DNA of 64,000 bases, taken from Desulfobacteraceae bacterium. Lineage in GTDB: Bacteria > Desulfobacterota > Desulfobacteria > Desulfobacterales > SKZT01. The notes under the pieces were generated by a model. It worked only from the letters and a program-made list of their open reading frames with translations. It was not told the origin of the DNA and ran no database searches. Made by a program: the position numbers and the translations under genes. The stretch is taken from contig JAABTQ010000003.1 in assembly GCA_011389745.1 (NCBI GenBank), forward strand, positions 100,813 through 164,812, written 5' to 3'. Positions 24,721-34,107 of this stretch are shown here, one piece after another; position 1 is the stretch's first letter, and every line of letters begins with the position of its first letter.

Positions 24721-26101
24721 TTGTTTCATCACAAAAAGACATTTGAAGTTTTTCAAGTCCCTGGGTTAAGCCTTCGTTTACAGCATGGAAATCAAGACCA
24801 ACTGAAACGATACGACCGATAAAAGTTCCCTGAGCAACGACAAAGTCGCTTCCGATATGCTCCATTATCAAATAGTCCCTATCTTGAAGGCCGTTTGCCA
24901 CTTTTTTGAAAGTTTCTCTTTCATATGAGCTTTGCGAAACATAACCATTGGTATGAACCATTTTTTGCATTTTATAGTTATAGGTCCCCCAATGGATGTT
25001 TTTAGGATTGGATGATAACTCCACGGTATTTTCAGGAAAAGAGTTGCGGGTAACCGCCCAGTATTCAAGTTCCGGCAACATAGGAGAGCCTTTGGGCAGG
25101 GACTGCTCCAATGTGCAGCAAAATTCCATGGTGGTTCCCTGTTTTCGGGCATTGATCTCCAGAAAGTGAATATCTTTTTGTGAATTGACAATATAATCGC
25201 AACCGAAAATTCCCCTGTAACCGTTGACTGCCAACCATTTGCCGGCTTTTCGGGTCAATTCCCCAAGAGTTGAGATAATATCAGGGGGCAGTTTCGAAGG
25301 AAAGGTTGAACCTGTAAACCGGTTGCCCTGCTCGATTCTCTGGTCGGCTACCCCGGCTATGTAAACATCCTTTTCATTGGCTACCACGCCCAGCACCGTA
25401 GGATCATCCTCATGGGGCATATAACGGCTGATCAGATATTGAATGTTTTCCAATTTGAATTTAGCGCATAAGTCATCCGGACTGTGAGCCACAATACTTT
25501 TTGCGCCTGCCGCACTGTAATCTTCCGTTACAAAAATTCCATCGGGCCACTTTTCCCAAAGTTCTTCAGTGGTTTCAACCAGATGGGTACGCGTATCACA
25601 AACACGGTACTCGGGCATGGGAAGCAATCCGGACAACTGAGTGTATTGGGCAATTTTGCTGTTCATTCTGTGAGCAACATCGCTTCGCGGGCCAAGAATG
25701 GAGACGCCTGGAATTTTGTCGAGGGCCATCTCAGGAAAACTTTCATACATATAAATATACACATGATCCTGTCGACTTCGCAGTTCTCGGACAAGCTCTC
25801 TTACATATGAATTGCAGGAAACGGATTCCATGAATTCGCGACCGGCTAAGCGACAGCAGATGTTGCAACCGTGCCTGCGAAAAAAATTTTCCGCAAAAGG
25901 ATTGACGACCATAAGATTCCGGTAGTCATAATTTTCAAACACATCCGGAACAATTGCTATAAAATCGAATTTCTGTTGATAAATACCAGAAAGACTTTCG
26001 GCCAGAAAATTGTTCAGTCCATAGTTTTTGATTTCTCCGATGTATAGGAAATATTGTGTGCCACTTTGAAGACGATATTTGGAATAGAAAATTTCAGACA
26101 T
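24698..26101 (-). CDS. ATP-grasp domain ligase
   Basis: This 467-residue protein has an ATP-grasp core at about residues 140-345: the lysine/glycine-rich EDYSAAGAKSIV segment, the ISRYMPHEDD linker, and the metal-binding end IHFLEINARKQGTTMEF. ATP-grasp enzymes join a carboxylate (as acyl phosphate) to an amine or thiol. The N-terminal 130 residues and the C-terminal 110 residues do not resemble a named subfamily to me. GAGG precedes the ATG. Its stop originally overlapped the start of kamA; vapBC now lies between. With KamA and M20 it probably ligates a beta-amino acid or related compound. That function is inference. Confidence 0.8.
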   Translation of the reverse strand: MSEIFYSKYRLQSGTQYFLYIGEIKNYGLNNFLAESLSGIYQQKFDFIAIVPDVFENYDYRNLMVVNPFAENFFRRHGCNICCRLAGREFMESVSCNSYVRELVRELRSRQDHVYIYMYESFPEMALDKIPGVSILGPRSDVAHRMNSKIAQYTQLSGLLPMPEYRVCDTRTHLVETTEELWEKWPDGIFVTEDYSAAGAKSIVAHSPDDLCAKFKLENIQYLISRYMPHEDDPTVLGVVANEKDVYIAGVADQRIEQGNRFTGSTFPSKLPPDIISTLGELTRKAGKWLAVNGYRGIFGCDYIVNSQKDIHFLEINARKQGTTMEFCCTLEQSLPKGSPMLPELEYWAVTRNSFPENTVELSSNPKNIHWGTYNYKMQKMVHTNGYVSQSSYERETFKKVANGLQDRDYLIMEHIGSDFVVAQGTFIGRIVSVGLDFHAVNEGLTQGLEKLQMSFCDETNPEIINE

Positions 26102-26175
26102 GATGGCCTCGATTGTAAAAAAAACCGACCGATGATAACTTAACCATAATGAAGCGATTTTGTCAGCAGCTATCC

Positions 26176-26275
26176 ATCATTCCAGCGGAGGCTGGAATCC
26201 AGGAGGTAAACCAACAATCTGGATACCGGCCTTCGCCGGTATGACGTTAAACTTCCCGGTATGACGTTAAGTCTT
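26176..26275. repeat. Dispersed extragenic repeat with tandem end
   Basis: ATTCCAGC ... GCTGGAAT forms a small inverted repeat and is followed by the palindromic ACCGGCCTTCGCCGGTATG. The unit CCGGTATGACGTTAA then occurs twice. Repeats of this style (CCGGCCTTCGCCGG ... ATGAC) are common between genes of many proteobacteria. Confidence 0.6.
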
Positions 26276-26433
26276 CCTCGAAATTGAATCGCTTATTATA
26301 GGTTTAAATAATAACGAGTTAGCAAGCAAAGTGATAAAATGCAAGCTCAAAAGCAGCAATTCTAATTTTGACCATACTAACGATATGAAACCATAATTTT
26401 ATTGCACAGCCTTATGCGCTTAAGGCGCAAGAC

Positions 26434-26599
26434 ATATCAGCCCAGGGCAACGCCCTGGGTTTGATACACCCTATGATTTTAGCCCTGTAAGGGCGTGACA
26501 TAAAAGGTTTTTTAGTGCAAAATTCTGATTTAATGTTACGCCCTTACAGGGCTGATTTAAAAAATACAAACTACCCAGGGCGTTGCCCTGGGCTGATAT
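26434..26599. repeat. Nested inverted-repeat (REP/BIME-like) element
   Basis: Outer arms 26434-26460 and 26573-26599 are perfect 27-bp inverted repeats. Inner arms 26481-26500 and 26534-26553 pair over 20 bp with one mismatch. Each arm is also a small palindrome (CCCAGGGC / GCCCTGGG; GCCCT / AGGGC). Related palindromes flank it (GCGCTTAAGGCGC near 26417; AGGCCTTTCAGGCCT near 26605). It carries no gene and looks like a non-autonomous mobile palindromic element. Confidence 0.8.
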
Positions 26600-26726
26600 G
26601 TAAAGGCCTTTCAGGCCTGACCATATTACATCCATAGCAGGGCTTGATTTTATTTTCCATTTTCAAATCCTGGGCGTTGCTATTAAACTTTGAGTAATTG
26701 ACCTTCTCAAAATGAGAATTGCTGGC

Positions 26727-29700
26727 TCAAAAGGAAGTATTCTCAAATGACTTCGGAGGAATTTGGTCCAGCACTTCACGCACCCTTGCGGCCAGGGTTT
26801 TGACTGAAAAAGGTTTCTGAAGGTACTGGACATCTTCTTCAATCACTCCATGGTGGGCGATCACATCGGCCGTATATCCGGAGATGAACAGGGTAATGAT
26901 TTCGGGACGGACAGATATGATCTGATCCTTTAATTCCTGGCCGTTTATTCCAGGCATTACCACATCGGTTATCAGCAGATGAATGGGCCCCTGATGCTGT
27001 TTTGCCATGATTAATGCCTCGCTCGGACTAGCCGTCGCCAGCACTGTGTAACCGTAGCGCTCCAGTATCATTTTCCCAAGCCTCAGGATCGCCTCCTCAT
27101 CTTCCACCAACAGCACGGTTTCAGCTCCGCGGTAAGGTTCCGGTTCGACAGCCTGTACCATGGCTGTTTCCGCTGCCTGTATGCAGGGCAAATATATCTT
27201 GAAGCTTGTGCCTACCCCTGATTCGCTGTATACGTTGATAAATCCGTAGTTTTGCCTGACTATGCCGTAGATTGTGGCCAGACCTAAACCTGTACCTTTA
27301 CCCACTTCCTTGGTGGTAAAAAACGGCTCAAAAAGATTGTCAAGAACCTTTTTATCCATGCCGGGTCCGGTATCGCTCACCGTCAGTAAAACATACTCGC
27401 CTGGCACAAAACCGGCATGGGCAGCACAATAGCTTTCGTCAAAGACAATATTTTGTGTTTCAATGGTCAGATTGCCTACTCTTCCAATGGCATCACGGGC
27501 ATTGACCGCCAGATTGACCAGAATCTGATCAATCTGGGTCGGGTCCATCATCACGTGCCACAGGTTCACACCTGGTTTCCATACCAGGTCGATTCCTTCT
27601 CCGATAATTCGTCGGAGCATCCTGAGCATTCCGGAAATCGTATCGTTTAAGTCCAACACCTGGGGGCTGATGGCCTGCTTTCTGGCAAAAGCCAGAAGCT
27701 GCCGCGTGAGATCCGCCGATCTTTGGGCGGCCTTTTGGATATCCAGAAGACTGTCATGTAGTGGATGTGAAGGATCAATGTGATCTAAAGCCATCTCCGT
27801 ATGACCGAGAATCACTCCCAGCATATTGTTGAAATCATGTGCCACACCCCCGGCCAATCGTCCGATCGACTCCAGTTTTTGAGCCTGATGAAACTGAGAT
27901 TCCAAATCAGCCTTCTCCTCAAGAACTCGAAGATGCTCCGTGATATCGCGCTTGACAGCCACATAGTTGACAATAGACCCTGATGAATCTCTCACAGGTG
28001 AAATCGTGGCATCCTCGGTAAAAAACGAACCATCCTTGCGCCTGTTGACAATGTGGCCTGTCCAGGATTTGCCGCTGGTGATTGTTCTCCACATTTTTTG
28101 GTAAAAGGACTTGTCGTGCTTACCGCTTTTTTGAATGCGAAGATTCTGACCAATTGCTTCTTTCCGGGAATATCCCGTGATTCTTTCAAATGCAGGATTG
28201 ACATACTGAATATTTCCCTCGGGGTCGGTGATGACCATACTTTCCCCGGACTGCTCTATTGCCAGAAGCAGTCGCTCACGCTCGGCCTCAACCTGTTTGC
28301 GCTCGGTGATGTCGTTTGTAAAACCCAGATAATGTTTCCCGGGTAGTTTGACTGCCGCGATGGACCACCATCGCTTTTCACCCTCTTTCGTGCGACAAAA
28401 GATTTCTTTGTGTATTTGACCAACTTCAGCCAGTTCCCTGAAAGCGGCCATGCCTTCTGCATGAAACTCTGATACCAGTAAATCCGAAATTTTCATGGAA
28501 AGCAATTCACCTTCCTCGTAACCCGAAATCCGGCATGCCTCCGGATTTACCTGGATGTACTTTCCTGTTTCATCAGTAATGAATACACCATAAGGCGAGT
28601 TCTCGACATAACTGCGCCATCGCTCTTCGTTTTCGAGAATAGTAAGTTCGAACTTTTTTCGTTCGGTGATATCTCTTGTGATCGATAATATATGCGGTAC
28701 ATTATTTAGAGTTATTATACTGGCCGACATAAGGCCGAATTTAAATGACCCGTCCTTACATCTGAATTTAGATTCCACATTATTAACACGGCCATTTTTT
28801 CTCAAACCCTCTATCAACGCATCACGATCTTCCGGTGTTGCCCATATTTTTATATCCGAGGAAAATTTTCCGTTGACATCTTCGCGCGAATAACCTGTTA
28901 ACTGGGTAAAACCATCATTAATATCAACATAAAGACCATCTAAGCGGTTAATATTGACCGCATCCGGACTGGTTTCGAAGCTGACTCTATATTTTTCTTC
29001 GCTTTCATTCAGGGCTTCCTCCATCCTCTTGCGCTCAGTGATATCGCAGATAAAATTCAATGTGGCAGGTCTGTCCTCCCAGTCGATCAAAACGGCGCTG
29101 ATCTCAACTATTTTGACGGTACTGTCTTGTCCTATCATCCTGAATGAATATCGGGATGGAGAAAGATTTCCTTTGAGACGCTGCCGGTAGCGTTCGAACA
29201 CCAAATCTCTGTCATCAGGGTGGATAAATTCTAAAAAAGGCTTTGACATAAGTTCCTGTTCCGAAAACCCTGTAATTTCAATTGCCATGGGATTGGCAAA
29301 CACCAACCGGCCATCCTGAGCTACAATTATCGCGTCATTGGCGTTTTCCACGAGACAACGATATTTTTCCTCACTTCTTTTGAGAGATTCCTCGCGCTGC
29401 ATCAACTCAAAAGTTTTGATCCGCACCTGTTTTTTCAGTGTCCGGTTCCAGAAATAGAAGAGTGTGATTATAACTGCAAAGAAACCCAGGCTCCCAATAA
29501 CACTGAACCAGAACCTCCTGTCCTGGTAAAATTTTCCGACTTTGAGTTTGATCCATTTATCACTGATCGCTTCCCGTTCCTCAGATGAGATTTCCCGGAG
29601 AGCCTTATCCAGAATGCGATTGAAAAGGGGCCAGTCCTTTCTCGATGCAAAGCTTATGGAGTCGTCGAATTCACAGTCACCGGCGATCCGAAGGTTGGCA

Positions 29701-30362
29701 AGTTTCACCTGCCTGACATAATGGGATATGACCGCAAGGTTCCCCACCACCACATTGATTCTCCCCATGGAGAGATCTTTGAGGGCTTCCACCGGGTCGG
29801 TAATGGGTTGAGCGTGATCAATCCCATGTTGCTGGGTAAGAACAGAGCCGATGGCATATCCACCCTGATAGACAACACCATCAATGCCCTTCAACTCGTG
29901 AATAGTAATGTTTCTTTTGAAATCATCTCTTACGACCATTACGTTGGGGATTCGGATGTAAGGTGGCGTGAAAAGAAGGTATTCGGATCGTTCCGAGGTT
30001 TTTATGACGGTATTGACAACATCAATTTCATGAGTTCGGGCTTTTTCAAGTATCTCTTCGAAACTACTTAATCGGACGATTTGAAATGTGTGCTGAAGTT
30101 TTTTTTCGATAAGCCGCAGATAATCGGCAGCAATGCCGCGAAATATTCCATTTTCATCGAAATATTCCAGGGGAGGATAATAAGGATCAGGGGCCACACG
30201 GATCTTTCCATCGTATTCTTTAAGCCAGTTGCGTTCTTCAGGGGAAAGGAAATCAGAACTTCCTTCAGAAGGATATGGAAATATGACCAATATAAAAAAA
30301 AGCAACCAAATGATAAATGCTATACTGTTTTTATGATGATAAATAAAATTTTTAGCTGCCAT
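26727..30362 (-). CDS. Hybrid sensor histidine kinase: solute-binding, four PAS, HisKA, HATPase, receiver
   Basis: This 1211-residue protein starts with a signal/transmembrane segment (about 13-30). A periplasmic family-3 solute-binding domain (about 45-272) and a second transmembrane helix (about 284-304) follow. Four cytoplasmic PAS domains start near 330, 453, 575 and 697; the ITERK-type linker after each is clear. HisKA has His842 in [11 protein letters not shown], and the HATPase domain has DTGPGM and [11 protein letters not shown]. The C-terminal receiver has phospho-acceptor Asp1133 in [10 protein letters not shown]. The binding domain suggests direct sensing of an amino-acid-like solute. 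The gene starts 15 bases after a lipoprotein gene, probably in one operon. No output regulator is adjacent, so the phosphorelay partner is unknown. Confidence 0.9.
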   Translation of the reverse strand: MAAKNFIYHHKNSIAFIIWLLFFILVIFPYPSEGSSDFLSPEERNWLKEYDGKIRVAPDPYYPPLEYFDENGIFRGIAADYLRLIEKKLQHTFQIVRLSSFEEILEKARTHEIDVVNTVIKTSERSEYLLFTPPYIRIPNVMVVRDDFKRNITIHELKGIDGVVYQGGYAIGSVLTQQHGIDHAQPITDPVEALKDLSMGRINVVVGNLAVISHYVRQVKLANLRIAGDCEFDDSISFASRKDWPLFNRILDKALREISSEEREAISDKWIKLKVGKFYQDRRFWFSVIGSLGFFAVIITLFYFWNRTLKKQVRIKTFELMQREESLKRSEEKYRCLVENANDAIIVAQDGRLVFANPMAIEITGFSEQELMSKPFLEFIHPDDRDLVFERYRQRLKGNLSPSRYSFRMIGQDSTVKIVEISAVLIDWEDRPATLNFICDITERKRMEEALNESEEKYRVSFETSPDAVNINRLDGLYVDINDGFTQLTGYSREDVNGKFSSDIKIWATPEDRDALIEGLRKNGRVNNVESKFRCKDGSFKFGLMSASIITLNNVPHILSITRDITERKKFELTILENEERWRSYVENSPYGVFITDETGKYIQVNPEACRISGYEEGELLSMKISDLLVSEFHAEGMAAFRELAEVGQIHKEIFCRTKEGEKRWWSIAAVKLPGKHYLGFTNDITERKQVEAERERLLLAIEQSGESMVITDPEGNIQYVNPAFERITGYSRKEAIGQNLRIQKSGKHDKSFYQKMWRTITSGKSWTGHIVNRRKDGSFFTEDATISPVRDSSGSIVNYVAVKRDITEHLRVLEEKADLESQFHQAQKLESIGRLAGGVAHDFNNMLGVILGHTEMALDHIDPSHPLHDSLLDIQKAAQRSADLTRQLLAFARKQAISPQVLDLNDTISGMLRMLRRIIGEGIDLVWKPGVNLWHVMMDPTQIDQILVNLAVNARDAIGRVGNLTIETQNIVFDESYCAAHAGFVPGEYVLLTVSDTGPGMDKKVLDNLFEPFFTTKEVGKGTGLGLATIYGIVRQNYGFINVYSESGVGTSFKIYLPCIQAAETAMVQAVEPEPYRGAETVLLVEDEEAILRLGKMILERYGYTVLATASPSEALIMAKQHQGPIHLLITDVVMPGINGQELKDQIISVRPEIITLFISGYTADVIAHHGVIEEDVQYLQKPFSVKTLAARVREVLDQIPPKSFENTSF

Positions 30363-30377
30363 TCTTGTATATTCAGA

Positions 30378-30698
30378 TTACCCCAGGCTCATTCGTATTT
30401 GCCTTGGAAGCTTTTTTGAGGTTTGCCATTGGCCGCTGCTGAAATAAAAATAGATACTTTGGCCCGTATCGTAGTAAACTTGGGTGGACGGATAATATCG
30501 ATATTTGTACTTTTTCCGATATCCGTGCGCCGGTGCCCAGGGAGGCGGACCGCCCTTTTGTCCACGATTCTCATAATATGGTTCATGATCTTCAGGATAA
30601 TCGCCTGCTGTGACGTAGGTACCCGCACAACCACCGGCCATTAGGAACGCGGCAGCCGAAAGCAGCAGTACCGAAAACTGCCATATTCTTTTTTTCAT
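30378..30698 (-). CDS. Small envelope lipoprotein
   Basis: The 106-residue product has a signal sequence ending in the lipobox LMAGGC, so it should be lipid-anchored after cleavage. The mature part is rich in tyrosine, glycine and proline (GGPPPWAPAHGYRKKYKYRYY) and has no family I recognise, though such Tyr-rich short lipoproteins are frequent in Desulfobacterota. I chose the ATG at 30698 (MKKRIWQ) because AAAGGAA stands before it. It lies between a periplasmic DUF4412-like gene and the hybrid kinase on the same strand and could act at the envelope with either. Confidence 0.68.
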   Translation of the reverse strand: MKKRIWQFSVLLLSAAAFLMAGGCAGTYVTAGDYPEDHEPYYENRGQKGGPPPWAPAHGYRKKYKYRYYPSTQVYYDTGQSIYFYFSSGQWQTSKKLPRQIRMSLG

Positions 30699-30814
30699 AA
30701 ATGGTTCCTTTCCAAGATTCATGCCCCGCTACAAAGTATCGTGACAGCTAAAACGTTGCGGATGGGTTTGTATTTTGTGAAAACTTTTATACCTTACCAA
30801 AAAGTCCGGTTAAT

Positions 30815-31534
30815 TTACCGATGAAAAATTTCGGAATCTGTCAGCTTGTAGTCGGAGGGCACCTGAAAAAGTTCATCGCTCAGCTTCTTTTTTTCAATAT
30901 GTTTGAGGGTGGAAATAATGGTTCCTCCCATGGGATTTCGGGTAATGGTCTGAACAGGAAAACCATCCATTTCCTTCATATGCGCGGCAAAATTCATATG
31001 CTGCATCATGGGGTTTTTATCAAAACCTTTAGCCATCTTTTCCCCGATTTTCTTAAGTTCTTTGTAATGGTCTATGTCTTGGGTCACCCAGTATTCAATC
31101 TGAACCATCATAACTTGCAAATTGTATTTCTTACAGTCATATCCGGCAATCTCCCTGGTTTCGTTTGTGGGAATTATTTTGGTTTCTCCCATCATCTGCT
31201 TCATCATATTGGAAAAAGCCTCGGCATCCTCTCCTTCCCCTGCCATTTGCCCCATGGCATTTAAATCAATCTTGTGGTAGGTTTTTGCCTGCATGTCCAA
31301 CTGATATACTGTCATACTGTCAAAATCCATTATTGTTACCATGTTTCCGATTTCAGTTCTTGAAGCATTTTCAGTAAAATAATAATCAACGGTCTGTACC
31401 TCATCGGATTGGCCGGGCATACCTGTTGTTTCCTGGACATTTTGCCAGAAAAGATCCGCATAAACCGGAATAGCAAAAAAAATGAAACAAACCATCGAAA
31501 AGAGAATACATGCGGTTCTTTTTTTAAAAATCAT
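30815..31534 (-). CDS. Periplasmic DUF4412-like protein
   Basis: The 239-residue product has an N-terminal signal peptide ending near IPVYA. The mature chain begins DLFWQNV and carries IEYWVTQD and TIISTLKHIEKKKLSDELFQVPSDYK, the pattern of DUF4412 and related outer-membrane-lipoprotein-carrier-like folds. The middle is methionine-rich (SNMMKQMMGE), which might bind copper or just be structural. AAAGGAA precedes the ATG. The function is unknown; the fold suggests binding of a hydrophobic molecule in the periplasm. Confidence 0.68.
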   Translation of the reverse strand: MIFKKRTACILFSMVCFIFFAIPVYADLFWQNVQETTGMPGQSDEVQTVDYYFTENASRTEIGNMVTIMDFDSMTVYQLDMQAKTYHKIDLNAMGQMAGEGEDAEAFSNMMKQMMGETKIIPTNETREIAGYDCKKYNLQVMMVQIEYWVTQDIDHYKELKKIGEKMAKGFDKNPMMQHMNFAAHMKEMDGFPVQTITRNPMGGTIISTLKHIEKKKLSDELFQVPSDYKLTDSEIFHR

Positions 31535-31681
31535 CGATTATTTCCTTTCTTTTAACATGTTGAAATTTTTGTATGAATGGTTCTTGAAATTCAATCGTAC
31601 GCTTCAAGGATTTTTAAAAATTTTCCTGATTATAACAGATTTCGGGGTAAGAGGCATGCATATTGTTTGAATTTAATTATG

Positions 31682-31723
31682 AAAAGTCCCCTATAACGAT
31701 TTATGCGCAAAAGGGGGACTTTT
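31682..31723 (-). terminator. Intrinsic terminator of the permease/thioredoxin operon
   Basis: AAAAGTCCCC and GGGGACTTTT form a perfect 10-bp stem around a 22-base loop. On the minus strand it lies about 33 bases past the thioredoxin stop and ends in TTTT. It also reads well in the other direction (T6 after the stem). Confidence 0.72.
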
Positions 31724-31755
31724 TTATTTTCCCCCACGAAAGGCGTGGTAAAACC

Positions 31756-31989
31756 TTATTTGCCGATCCAGGTTTTTACATCGGCTTTGCGTGGTATTTT
31801 GCCCACGCTTTTCACTTTTCCGTCGATGACAACCGCCGGTGTACCGAACACACCATAACCCGCGATTTCCATCACATCCGTTACTTTTTCAATAGTTGCA
31901 TCAACTCCGGATTCTTCCACAGTTTCTTTGACAATTTTTTCAGTTTGTGCACACTTGGCGCAACCAGGTCCTAAAATTTTAATATCCAT
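31756..31989 (-). CDS. Small thioredoxin-like protein (TM0996/MTH895 family)
   Basis: This 77-residue redox protein begins MDIKILGPGCAKCAQTEK with the CxxC motif CAKC and keeps the cis-proline segment YGVFGTPAVVIDG. Members of this family are often encoded with COG0701 permeases and ArsR regulators, as here, and are thought to reduce or shuttle the thiol-bound substrate. Two adjacent ATGs exist; the second (31989) has the better distance to AGGAG. It is preceded by the permease gene, whose stop lies about 30 bases upstream, and is followed by a terminator. Confidence 0.87.
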   Translation of the reverse strand: MDIKILGPGCAKCAQTEKIVKETVEESGVDATIEKVTDVMEIAGYGVFGTPAVVIDGKVKSVGKIPRKADVKTWIGK

Positions 31990-32020
31990 CATAAACTCCT
32001 TTTTGATGCTGGTTCTTGGG

Positions 32021-33409
32021 TTAAGCATATAATTGTCCGAAAATAAGGCCGCTGATAGTGGCCATTATGACGACAAGAACGACAAAAATCGCTGTTTTCT
32101 TGACACCCAGCACGCTGTTGATGACCAGCATGTTGGGAAGGCTTAAAGCCGGCCCGGCCAGAAGCAGGGCTAAAGCAGGCCCTTTTCCCATACCGGCCCC
32201 GATAAGGCCCTGAAGTATCGGAATTTCGGTTAAGGTGGCGAAATACATGAAAGCTCCTACCACAGAGGCAAACAAGTTAGCCTGTAAAGAGTTGCCGCCA
32301 ACCAGGCCACTGACCCATTGGGAGGGAATCAGACCTTCGGAACCCGGCCGTCCCAGTAGAAGCCCCGCCACCAGAACTCCTGCAAGCAGCAGCGGCATGA
32401 TTTGTTTGCTGAAATCCCATGTGGATAAAAACCAGGATTCTGTTTCTCCCCGCGTGGTGGTCAACAAAACAGATAAGGCCACAATTCCGGCGGAAAAGGC
32501 AATAAGCGGTTCTTGGGGAATGAAGATCGCCAATGCCAGAACAACAACTACCGCGATAAATACTTTGTATGCCCTGACACCGAACCAGATAATCATCAGC
32601 ATACCAAGTACAATGGCAAAGGCTCCGGTCAGATACCATTTCACACTGAAAACAGCCGCCCACAGTCCTGTTGCCCCCGAGGGTTCTCCCCATGTGGCGA
32701 AAATGAGTATTAATACCATTGTGCCAAGGTAGATGACATTTTGCCAAAGGGGACGTTCCACTTCCGGCTCGGGCATATGGAGAGCCGCGTCGGCTTTGGC
32801 CTGTTCTTCCTTTCTGAACAACATATGCATGATCAGACCGATGACGATGCTGAAAAAAATAGCACCAACCGCACGGGCTAAACCTATTTCAGGCCCTAGA
32901 ATTCGAGCTGTCAGCACGATTGCCAGGATATTGATTGCAGGACCGGAATAGAGAAACGCTATTGCAGGACCCAGTCCCGCTCCACGTTTCCAGATACCGG
33001 CGAACAAAGGAAGAACCGTACAGGAACAAACCGCCAGAATGGCCCCTGATACCGATGCAACCCCATAGGACATGACCTTGTTGGCCCCGGCCCCTAAATA
33101 TTTCATGACCGCCGCCTGGGACACAAATACCGAAATTGCACCGGCAATAAAAAAAGCCGGTACCAGGCAAAGCAAAACATGCTCCTGGGCATACCATTTG
33201 GCCAGAGCCAGCGCTTCGATCACTGATCTTGTAAACCTGTCACTTTGCAAGGGAAGCCAGAAAAAGATCAGAAATACGCCAATGATCAGAGCCATCGGCT
33301 TCCATATCATTTTCCAGTCGATCATGCTTGGTTCGGCTTCCTCCTCATCGGATTCCAAAGCACTTTCAAGACCTTCTTTATTATTGTCAAGCGATGCACA
33401 GCACTTCAT
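32021..33409 (-). CDS. COG0701 permease (ArsP/DUF318 family)
   Basis: The 462-residue inner-membrane protein has about ten transmembrane helices. It has the family signature AVCSCTVLPLFAGIWKRGAG with the functional CxC pair, plus FLYSGPAINILAI. It begins with a short cytoplasmic stretch containing Cys3-Cys4 (MKCCASL) and an acidic segment. Relatives export trivalent organoarsenicals or handle other soft metal(loid)s. The ArsR-type regulator directly upstream has a CVC metal site, which supports an arsenic or similar substrate. AAAGGAAAAA precedes the start. The exact ion cannot be determined from sequence. Confidence 0.85.
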   Translation of the reverse strand: MKCCASLDNNKEGLESALESDEEEAEPSMIDWKMIWKPMALIIGVFLIFFWLPLQSDRFTRSVIEALALAKWYAQEHVLLCLVPAFFIAGAISVFVSQAAVMKYLGAGANKVMSYGVASVSGAILAVCSCTVLPLFAGIWKRGAGLGPAIAFLYSGPAINILAIVLTARILGPEIGLARAVGAIFFSIVIGLIMHMLFRKEEQAKADAALHMPEPEVERPLWQNVIYLGTMVLILIFATWGEPSGATGLWAAVFSVKWYLTGAFAIVLGMLMIIWFGVRAYKVFIAVVVVLALAIFIPQEPLIAFSAGIVALSVLLTTTRGETESWFLSTWDFSKQIMPLLLAGVLVAGLLLGRPGSEGLIPSQWVSGLVGGNSLQANLFASVVGAFMYFATLTEIPILQGLIGAGMGKGPALALLLAGPALSLPNMLVINSVLGVKKTAIFVVLVVIMATISGLIFGQLYA

Positions 33410-33436
33410 TTTTTTTCCTTTCTAAAATTTTTTTCA

Positions 33437-33784
33437 TCAATTTTTGGCACAAATTTGGTTTCTGTCATAAGAAGAAATACGGCTCAGCAATTGGGCAATC
33501 TCTGTGTCATCATCGAGCCAATGGCGAAGGTTGCCCAGCAAGCTCGCGGCATAAGGGCTTGCCCGGCCGTCGCTGATGGAATAATTGACCCAAAGCCCTT
33601 CCTTTTTGGAACAGACCAGTTGCGCGTCTTCCAGAATTTTCAAATGCTTTGAAACCGTCGGCTGCGCAATATGGAGAGCTGCCTGCAATTCGCAAACGCA
33701 CATGGTTCTGTGCTGAAGCAGCTTGACGATTTTTACCCGGTTCGAATCCGATAATGCTTTCATGATTTTGATAAAGGATTTCAT
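33437..33784 (-). CDS. ArsR/SmtB-family metalloregulator
   Basis: The 115-residue winged-helix protein has the sequence RTMCVCELQAAL, where the CVC pair at the start of the DNA-binding helix region matches the arsenite/antimonite sensor site of ArsR. The recognition part TVSKHLKILEDAQLV follows. It should repress its own promoter until metalloid binds. The gene is first in an operon with the permease and thioredoxin; its own promoter and an inverted repeat lie just upstream (33797-33842). An extra Cys near the C-terminus (NQICAKN) may take part in binding. Confidence 0.9.
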   Translation of the reverse strand: MKSFIKIMKALSDSNRVKIVKLLQHRTMCVCELQAALHIAQPTVSKHLKILEDAQLVCSKKEGLWVNYSISDGRASPYAASLLGNLRHWLDDDTEIAQLLSRISSYDRNQICAKN

Positions 33785-33796
33785 GTTTTCCTCTTT

Positions 33797-33842
33797 ATAT
33801 ATTCTATTTTGGTAATATATTAGCTTGGATTTATTTTGTCAA
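33797..33842 (-). promoter_or_regulatory. arsR operon promoter and operator
   Basis: Read on the minus strand, TTGACA (33837-33842) and TATATT (33814-33819) are exactly 17 bases apart. ATATATT, ten bases, AATATAT (33797-33820) is a perfect inverted repeat that overlaps the -10 box, as expected for ArsR autorepression. The ATG follows 12 bases later. Confidence 0.72.
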
Positions 33843-33964
33843 TATAAATTCTCAAGGATCAATATATGCTTTTCCGGCTGATGACCGGATAGCGATTCTC
33901 TCCAATTATATAACGAAAACAGAAAGTAGCCTGAATGACAGGTAACCATAATACCCCCACTGAT

Positions 33965-34008
33965 GTCATTCTGAGGAGGCTAACACCGAAGTTATCAGTT
34001 GGAACGGG
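33965..34008 (-). repeat. Partial dispersed repeat, inverted copy
   Basis: GTCATTCTGAGGAGGCTAAC and the 24 bases after it are the near-exact complement of 49504-49547. The remaining bases between arsR and mobB (33785-34107, 323 bases) contain the arsR promoter and otherwise nothing I can identify. Confidence 0.65.
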
Positions 34009-34107
34009 AAAAAAAAGTTGATTACCGCCAAACGGTTTCATATATTACAGAAATGATCGAATTGCACAGGTCAGTTGCAGAGTTTTTAAAAACCAAGGGA
34101 GACGCAC

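Larger units (their letters stand above)
26102..26726. other. Repeat-rich intergenic region without genes
   Basis: No credible gene lies in these 625 bases. From 26176 to 26275 there is a GGATACCGGCCTTCGCCGG-type repeat, with its end (CCGGTATGACGTTAA) present twice in tandem. From about 26405 to 26625 there is a nested inverted-repeat element, described separately. The remainder is AT-rich. Confidence 0.7.
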
